Below are positions 59,224-64,000 of a stretch of DNA of 64,000 bases, piece after piece. A model generated the notes under the pieces. That model made no database searches. It was not told the DNA's origin and was given only the letters and a program-made list of their open reading frames with translations. The position numbers were made by a program, and so were the translations under genes. Origin of the DNA: Sphaerimonospora mesophila NBRC 14179 = JCM 3151 (GTDB lineage Bacteria; Actinomycetota; Actinomycetes; Streptosporangiales; Streptosporangiaceae); NCBI GenBank assembly GCA_001552515.1, contig BCRI01000003.1, positions 1 through 64,000 on the forward strand, given 5' to 3'. How positions within the stretch are numbered: the stretch's first letter is position 1; the number at the start of each line of letters is the position of its first letter.

Positions 59224-60957
59224 TCAGTCGCGGTCCCAGGCGTAGGGATCCATGTAGATCACGTGGCCGCCGCGGTCGTCGGACTCGTCGACGATGCCCT
59301 TCCTGTCGTGCTCGCGGTCGTCCTCGCGATCTGCTCGGGGGTCGTCCTTGCGACCATCCCTACGGCCATCTCTGCGGTCGTCCCTCCTGTCGTCCTTCCT
59401 GTCGTTCTTCCTTCCGTCCTTGCGGCCGTCCCTCTGGCTGTCCTTCCGGCCGTCCTTCCGGTTGTCCCTCCGGCGGCCGAACGTCGCCGCCGCTGCGGCC
59501 GCGTGCTCGTCGGGCCAGTCATCCTTGATCACGGGGATCGGCTGGGTGTCCGCCTCGGTGGCGTCCAGCCAGTGACCCGGAAGAACCCGGGCGCCGCGGT
59601 CGTGCGGCCGGACACGGCGGGCCGCCTTGGTGATCACCGCCCCGGCCTTCCGTACCGGCTCCGGCGCGGCGACCGGACGGCGCGAGATCAGCCACCAGTT
59701 GGCGAGCCCGGCCGAGATGCCCGCGGCGACGCCGACCTCCAGCGTGACCGACAGCGCCACCTCCCAGGGGGAGGGACCGACGGCCGACAGCCGCCCCCCG
59801 CCCAGCGGGCCGCCCGACAGCGCCGCGAGCACCCCCGCCATCGCGCCGGTCGACAGACCGCAGACGAAACCCCACAGCGGCGCGGCCTCGATCATCGGTG
59901 TCGGCGCGACACGGGCCATCACGACGCCCGCGACCGCACCCGCCGCGAACGGCACCGCGATCACGGCCATCACCCAGGCGGGAGCCGTACCCGGCGTGGG
60001 CAGCGCCCCGAGCAGCGGCAGCGTGGGGACGACGCTCAGCTTCACCCCGGTCGGTGCGATCAGCGTCCCGGTGCCGATGGCGAAACCCGGCCCGGCGATG
60101 TACGCCAGACCCCAGATCACGGCGTTGAACAGGTAGAGGCCCTCGAGAAGAAGCAGCAGCAGGCCGCCGACGAACCCCGGACTGAGCATTTCGGAGCGGG
60201 CGTGGATCTCCCCGAAGTTCATCACGATCGCCACGACCACCAGCACGGCGGCGGCGGCGAGCTGCAACGTCAGCGCGACGGCCGTACCGGCCACGAGCGA
60301 GCGTGGCCGCTCGGGCAGCAGGCGCAGCATCGACCGCCACGGGCCGATCGTGCGCGCGGTGGCCACCGATCCGGTGAGGAACGCCAGCGCGAAGTGGCTG
60401 ACGAGTGCCTCCCCCAGGAACGGCTGGGTCACCTCGTTGCGCGCGACCAGGGCGATGACGCCCGCCAGCAGGGCGTACGGCGCGGCCAGCGAGATGCCGG
60501 CCTGCGCGACGAGCACGAGCTGTGCGCGCCTGCGGGCGTTCTCGACATCGCGGGGCGTGCCCTTGGGCAGCCGGGCGGGCATGCGCAGCCGCAGGTCGGC
60601 GTCCCGGGCCATCCACAGACCGGCGCGGTAGAGCAGCGCGCCGGGCAGGATCATCAGTCCGAGCGGCAGCAGGCCGATCCGGCCGCCGGGAATGGCGAAC
60701 CCCGCGTGGTGGGCGGCGAGCCAGAGCTGGCAGGCCGCACGGAACACCCCGGGCAGTCCCTCGCCGAAGGCGCCGCGCGGCGCGGCCATCCAGCCGATGA
60801 GCGTGAGCGTGGTCAGTACGGCAAGGCCGACGCCGAGCGTCCAGACGGCGGCGAGCATGCCGGAGACCGGCAGCGGGCGACGGGTCTCCTCATCGTCCCC
60901 GAGGCGGTTGAGGACGGCGCGGGGGGCGGTCCGAAGCTGGTCGAAAAGGGCCGTCAC
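59224..60957 (-). CDS. DUF6350-family membrane protein with charged repeat tail
   Basis: The 577-aa protein has about ten membrane helices (for example MLAAVWTLGVGLAVLTTLTLIGW, LLPLGLMILPGALLYRAGLW, LFNAVIWGLAYIAGPGFAIG, WVMAVIAVPFAAGAVAGVVMA), typical of the DUF6350 family of actinobacterial proteins often found near sucCD and purN. The C-terminal 100 residues are hydrophilic and contain an Arg/Lys/Asp repeat region (units such as DGRKD, DRKD, DRRD) of about 55 residues. GTG 60957 is chosen from the start of the conserved region. Function unknown. Confidence 0.85.
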   Translation of the reverse strand: MTALFDQLRTAPRAVLNRLGDDEETRRPLPVSGMLAAVWTLGVGLAVLTTLTLIGWMAAPRGAFGEGLPGVFRAACQLWLAAHHAGFAIPGGRIGLLPLGLMILPGALLYRAGLWMARDADLRLRMPARLPKGTPRDVENARRRAQLVLVAQAGISLAAPYALLAGVIALVARNEVTQPFLGEALVSHFALAFLTGSVATARTIGPWRSMLRLLPERPRSLVAGTAVALTLQLAAAAVLVVVAIVMNFGEIHARSEMLSPGFVGGLLLLLLEGLYLFNAVIWGLAYIAGPGFAIGTGTLIAPTGVKLSVVPTLPLLGALPTPGTAPAWVMAVIAVPFAAGAVAGVVMARVAPTPMIEAAPLWGFVCGLSTGAMAGVLAALSGGPLGGGRLSAVGPSPWEVALSVTLEVGVAAGISAGLANWWLISRRPVAAPEPVRKAGAVITKAARRVRPHDRGARVLPGHWLDATEADTQPIPVIKDDWPDEHAAAAAATFGRRRDNRKDGRKDSQRDGRKDGRKNDRKDDRRDDRRDGRRDGRKDDPRADREDDREHDRKGIVDESDDRGGHVIYMDPYAWDRD

Positions 60958-61045
60958 GCTACCCCATGATCCCAGCAGAACCCCGCGAATCCGCGGAGCC
61001 ACGCCGCCCGGCTGTCCCCGACACCGTCGCTCTCCGCCGACCGGC

Positions 61046-61921
61046 TCAGCTCGACCGCATGACCTCGCGCATGAGGCGGGCGGTCTCGCTGGGAGTCCGG
61101 CCGACACGGACGCCGACCTTCTCCAGCGCCTCCTTCTTGGCCTGGGCCGTACCACTGGAGCCCGAGACGATCGCGCCCGCGTGCCCCATGGTCTTGCCCT
61201 CCGGGGCGGTGAACCCGGCGACGTAGGCCACGACCGGCTTGGTCACGTGCTCCTCGATGTAGGCGGCGGCCCGCTCCTCGGCGTCGCCGCCGATCTCGCC
61301 GATCATCACGATCGCGTCGGTGTTCGGGTCGTCCTGGAACGCCTGGAGGGCGTCGATGTGCGTGGTGCCGATGACGGGGTCGCCGCCGATGCCGACGCAG
61401 GTGGAGAAGCCGATGTCCCGCAGCTCGTACATGAGCTGGTAGGTCAGCGTGCCGGACTTCGAGACCAGGCCGACGCGACCGGGCGTGGTGATGTCGGCCG
61501 GGATGATGCCCGCGTTGGACGCGCCGGGCGAGGCGATGCCGGGGCAGTTGGGCCCGATGATGCGGGTCTTGCCGCCCTTGGCGACCGCGTACGCCCAGAA
61601 CTCGGTCGTGTCGTGGACCGGCACGCCCTCGGTGATGACCACGCAGAGCGGAATCTCGGCGTCGATGGCCTCCTTGACGGCGGCCTTGGTGGCGGCCGGC
61701 GGCACGAAGACGACGGACACGTCGGCGCCGGTCTGCTCCACGGCCTCCTTGACCGTGCCGAAGACGGGCAGGCCCTCGTGCACGATGCCGGCCTTGCGGG
61801 CGTTCACGCCTCCGACGACCCTGGCGCCGGCGGCGAGCATGCGGCGGGTGTGCTTGGTGCCCTCCGAGCCGGTCATGCCCTGAACGATGATCTTGCTGTT
61901 CTCCGTGAGCCAGATGGCCAT
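61046..61921 (-). CDS. sucD: succinyl-CoA synthetase alpha subunit
   Basis: The 291-aa subunit binds CoA ([17 protein letters not shown]) and carries the phosphohistidine in [24 protein letters not shown] and [19 protein letters not shown] are conserved. The ATG shares a base with the sucC TAA stop (TAATG), giving tight coupling to the beta subunit. Confidence 0.97.
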   Translation of the reverse strand: MAIWLTENSKIIVQGMTGSEGTKHTRRMLAAGARVVGGVNARKAGIVHEGLPVFGTVKEAVEQTGADVSVVFVPPAATKAAVKEAIDAEIPLCVVITEGVPVHDTTEFWAYAVAKGGKTRIIGPNCPGIASPGASNAGIIPADITTPGRVGLVSKSGTLTYQLMYELRDIGFSTCVGIGGDPVIGTTHIDALQAFQDDPNTDAIVMIGEIGGDAEERAAAYIEEHVTKPVVAYVAGFTAPEGKTMGHAGAIVSGSSGTAQAKKEALEKVGVRVGRTPSETARLMREVMRSS

Positions 61922-63102
61922 TACGCACCTACCGTGGCAAGCTCGGCGGCACGCTTGGCCGCTTCGTCCATCGTGTCGACCAGCTCGACGCGCGGGAGCG
62001 CGGCGTCGGCCAGGATCTGCCGCCCGAGTTCGGCGTTGTTTCCGTCCAGCCGGACGACCAGCGGGTGCGTCACCGCCTCGCCTCGGCTCTCGAGCAGGTT
62101 GAAGGCCGCGACGATGCCGTTGGCGACCGCGTCGCAGGCGGTGATGCCGCCGAAGACGTTGACGAAGACCGACTTCACCGACGGGTCGGACAGGATGATC
62201 TCCAGGCCGTTCGCCATGACCTCGGCCGAGGCGCCGCCGCCGATGTCGAGGAAGTTGGCCGGCCTCGGCCGGCCGGGGAACGCCTCACCCGCGTAGGCGA
62301 CCACGTCGAGCGTGGACATGACCAGGCCGGCGCCGTTGCCGATGATGCCGACCGTGCCGTCGAGCTTGACGTAGTTGAGGTGCTTCTCCTTGGCCCGCGC
62401 CTCGAGCGGGTCCTCGGCCGCCTTGTCGACGTACTGCACGTGCTCGGGCTGGCGGAAGCTCGCGTTGTCGTCGAGGGTGACCTTGCCGTCGAGGGCCTTC
62501 ACCTGGCCGTCGGCCGCGAGGATCATCGGGTTGACCTCGACGAGCGAGGCGTCCTCGTCGAGGAACACGGCCCAGAGTTTCTCGATGAGGTCGGCTGCGC
62601 CGTCCAGCGCCTTCTCGGGCAGGCCGCCGGCCTGGGCGATCTCCCGGGCCGTGGCCCGGTCGACGCCGGTGAGCGGGCTGACCGGCACCTTGGCGACCTT
62701 CTCCGGCGCGGTGTGCGCCACCTCTTCGATGTCCATTCCGCCGGACGCCGAGCAGATGGCGAGGAACGTGCGGTTGGCCCGGTCGAGAAGGAAGGAAAAG
62801 TAGTATTCCTCCGCGATCTGGCTGGCCTCCTCGACCAGAACCTTGTGGACCGTGTGGCCCTTGATGTCCATGCCGAGGATCTGAGTCGCCTTCGCATGCG
62901 CGTCGGCCGCGTCGTCGGCCACCTTCACACCGCCGGCCTTACCGCGTCCACCGGTCTTGACCTGCGCCTTGACCACAACGCGGCCGGTCAGCTGCTCAGC
63001 GGCCGCACGCGCCTCCGCCGCGGTCTGCGCGACGATTCCGCGCGGCACCGGGATGCCGTATTCCGCGAAGAGTTCCTTCGCTTGATGTTCGAACAGGTCC
63101 AC
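61921..63102 (-). CDS. sucC: succinyl-CoA synthetase beta subunit
   Basis: The 393-aa ATP-grasp subunit starts (M)[19 protein letters not shown], with [34 protein letters not shown] and [18 protein letters not shown]. It makes succinate and ATP/GTP from succinyl-CoA. GTG 63102 has AAAGGGGAC about 11 bases upstream. The preceding 164 bp to the MITE-like element hold its probable promoter, which I cannot pin down. Confidence 0.97.
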   Translation of the reverse strand: MDLFEHQAKELFAEYGIPVPRGIVAQTAAEARAAAEQLTGRVVVKAQVKTGGRGKAGGVKVADDAADAHAKATQILGMDIKGHTVHKVLVEEASQIAEEYYFSFLLDRANRTFLAICSASGGMDIEEVAHTAPEKVAKVPVSPLTGVDRATAREIAQAGGLPEKALDGAADLIEKLWAVFLDEDASLVEVNPMILAADGQVKALDGKVTLDDNASFRQPEHVQYVDKAAEDPLEARAKEKHLNYVKLDGTVGIIGNGAGLVMSTLDVVAYAGEAFPGRPRPANFLDIGGGASAEVMANGLEIILSDPSVKSVFVNVFGGITACDAVANGIVAAFNLLESRGEAVTHPLVVRLDGNNAELGRQILADAALPRVELVDTMDEAAKRAAELATVGA

Positions 63103-63266
63103 GAGGGTCCGTCCCCTTTGACGTCGATGGCCGGGCACCGTCGTTCCGCCCGGCATTTTCCGCCCATGAAGCCTAGCCTCCGTCCGGCGGTGGCTTCGTC
63201 ATCGGGTCCATGCGAAACCGCGCCGTTGATCTGCACAATGTTGGGACATGTCCGATGATGCTGGCA

Positions 63267-63432
63267 CTAGTGCCCCTCCCGCCAACCTTTGCCCCGTCGC
63301 GTCGCCCAGGGCGGCACCTCGCCGCGTTGTCGTCGTCGCTCGTAGCTCCGCTACTCAGCTCCTCCTCCGCCTTGCGATGCACCGCCCTGGACACCGCGCC
63401 GTCCGGGCAAACCTTGGCAGTCGCGGCACTAG
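63267..63432. mobile_element. MITE-like element with CTAG flanks
   Basis: CTAG at 63267-63270 and 63429-63432 flank a 158-bp segment with imperfect terminal inverted repeats of about 55 bp. Read inwards, both ends give TGCC, then GCCAA, TTTGCCC and, further in, CCAGGGCGG (63307-63315 with its complement CCGCCCTGG at 63379-63387). The centre has a small hairpin GTAGC-TCC-GCTAC. It encodes nothing. The right CTAG contains the stop codon of the B12-binding gene. CTAG may be a duplicated target; this is inference. Confidence 0.55.
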
Positions 63433-63830
63433 ACGGTCGCGGGCACTGCGGCGCGGACCCACTCGACGATCTCCCGCGTCGAGGCGCCGGGTGTGAAGAT
63501 CCTGGCCACCCCCAAACGTCGCAGTTCGGGGATGTCGGCCTCCGGAATGATCCCGCCGCCGAACACCACGATGTCGCCGGCGTCCTGCTCGCGGAGGATC
63601 TCGAGCACGCGGGCGAAGAGCGTCATGTGGGCCCCGGACAGAATCGACAGCCCGATGGCCGCCGCGTCCTCCTGGATCGCGGTCCGCACGATCTGCTCGG
63701 GCGTCTGGTGCAGCCCGGTGTAGACGACCTCCATGCCCGCGTCGCGCAGCGCCCTCGCCACGATCTTCACGCCGCGATCGTGCCCGTCCAGTCCGGGCTT
63801 GGCGACGACGACCCGGATTCTGCCCGCCAT
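63429..63830 (-). CDS. stand-alone cobalamin B12-binding protein (mutase small subunit-like)
   Basis: The 133-aa protein is the B12-binding Rossmann-like domain of methylmalonyl-CoA-type mutases: [27 protein letters not shown] has the DxHxxG lower-ligand motif (DGHDRG), followed by [30 protein letters not shown] and [13 protein letters not shown]. Such free domains act as the small subunit of isobutyryl-CoA or related mutases; the large subunit is not in the window. ATG 63830 has GGAGGGG 5 bases upstream. The stop lies in the CTAG at the border of the MITE-like element. Confidence 0.9.
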   Translation of the reverse strand: MAGRIRVVVAKPGLDGHDRGVKIVARALRDAGMEVVYTGLHQTPEQIVRTAIQEDAAAIGLSILSGAHMTLFARVLEILREQDAGDIVVFGGGIIPEADIPELRRLGVARIFTPGASTREIVEWVRAAVPATV

Positions 63831-63915
63831 GGGGACCCCTCCCCCGCCTCGTCCATCCTCCGCTGCCCGCAGGCTGATTCCCGCCCGCGCCCCCTTCACG
63901 CCCCCCGCGGCACCG

Positions 63916-64000
63916 TCACGTCCCGCGGATCGGCGACGTGCGCGCCACCTCCTCCTCGACCCGTCGGCCGGACCCGCCACCCCTCCGGCGACATATTCCG
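63916..64000 (-). CDS. possible C-terminal end of an unidentified gene
   Basis: A minus-strand frame entering from the window edge reads [21 protein letters not shown] before TGA at 63916-63918, with gene-like codon use. It is too short to assign and could be chance. Confidence 0.25.
   Translation of the reverse strand, partial: GICRRRGGGSGRRVEEEVARTSPIRGT

Noticed and set aside
1-64000. tRNA, rRNA or known riboswitch genes
   Set aside because: I scanned by eye for T-loop and acceptor patterns and for purine, cobalamin, SAM and TPP riboswitch hallmarks and found none I could support; a covariance-model scan would be decisive.

Overview
The window is very GC-rich (third codon positions almost all G or C). 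It uses GTG and TTG starts freely and packs genes with ATGA, GTGA and TGATG junctions. It carries hallmark actinobacterial genes: a WXG100 protein with an EssC/EccC-type ATPase, an SCO4848-type membrane protein beside a D-Ala-D-Ala carboxypeptidase, DUF3017, DUF6350 and DUF6247 proteins. This points to a filamentous actinomycete, most likely Streptosporangiales (Nonomuraea, Streptosporangium or Microbispora relatives). That placement is inference from gene content; there is no rRNA or tRNA gene in the window to confirm it.

Layout. 1-891: end of an AlkA glycosylase gene and an O6-alkylguanine-DNA alkyltransferase (alkylation repair). 919-12191 (minus): a 12-gene, almost fully overlapping Tad/Flp pilus operon (CpaB-like, CpaE-like, TadA, TadB, TadC, Flp pilin, two TadE-like, TadG-like, a membrane LysM/BTAD protein, a lipoprotein and a secreted protein). 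12730-17959: an orphan type VII secretion module, a 1646-aa ubiquitin-like/FHA/three-ATPase protein convergent with a WXG100 protein. 18217-23771: a biotin-dependent carboxylase alpha chain, a Gly/Asp/Trp-tailed membrane protein, an LpdA-type flavoprotein and a gamma-glutamylcyclotransferase-like protein. 23994-36690: nucleoside salvage. Purine nucleoside phosphorylase and a probable phosphopentomutase lie on the plus strand. A long minus-strand operon holds a BMP-type nucleoside ABC transporter, cytidine deaminase, thymidine phosphorylase, a luciferase-like oxidoreductase, a cupin, adenosine deaminase and a PH-domain membrane protein. Together these import nucleosides, deaminate and phosphorolyse them, and return pentose phosphate to central metabolism.

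37664-45660: small membrane proteins, an alpha/beta hydrolase, an M20 peptidase, a YbdK-type glutamate-cysteine ligase, a PBP5-type carboxypeptidase and a DUF6247/RelE-like pair. 45677-64000: housekeeping genes, namely trpS, a CorC/HlyC protein, galE, a Ser/Thr kinase, icd, citrate synthase, an FHA-HTH regulator, folD, purH, purN, sucD, sucC and a stand-alone B12-binding protein. TCA-cycle genes are interleaved here with one-carbon and purine genes.

The least explained structures are in non-coding DNA. (1) A degenerate 53-bp unit with an invariant-looking GATCTTGC core occurs as a triplet at three separate intergenic loci, always at exactly 53-bp spacing. (2) A 158-bp MITE-like element with terminal inverted repeats sits between two CTAG tetranucleotides, one of which supplies the stop codon of the B12-binding gene. 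(3) Six perfect tandem copies of a 17-bp unit lie between icd and a kinase gene. (4) A perfect 20-bp palindrome matching the CRP consensus lies in a nearly 1-kb gap. Two genes appear to use rare start codons (ATT in the nucleoside ABC ATPase, CTG in purN).
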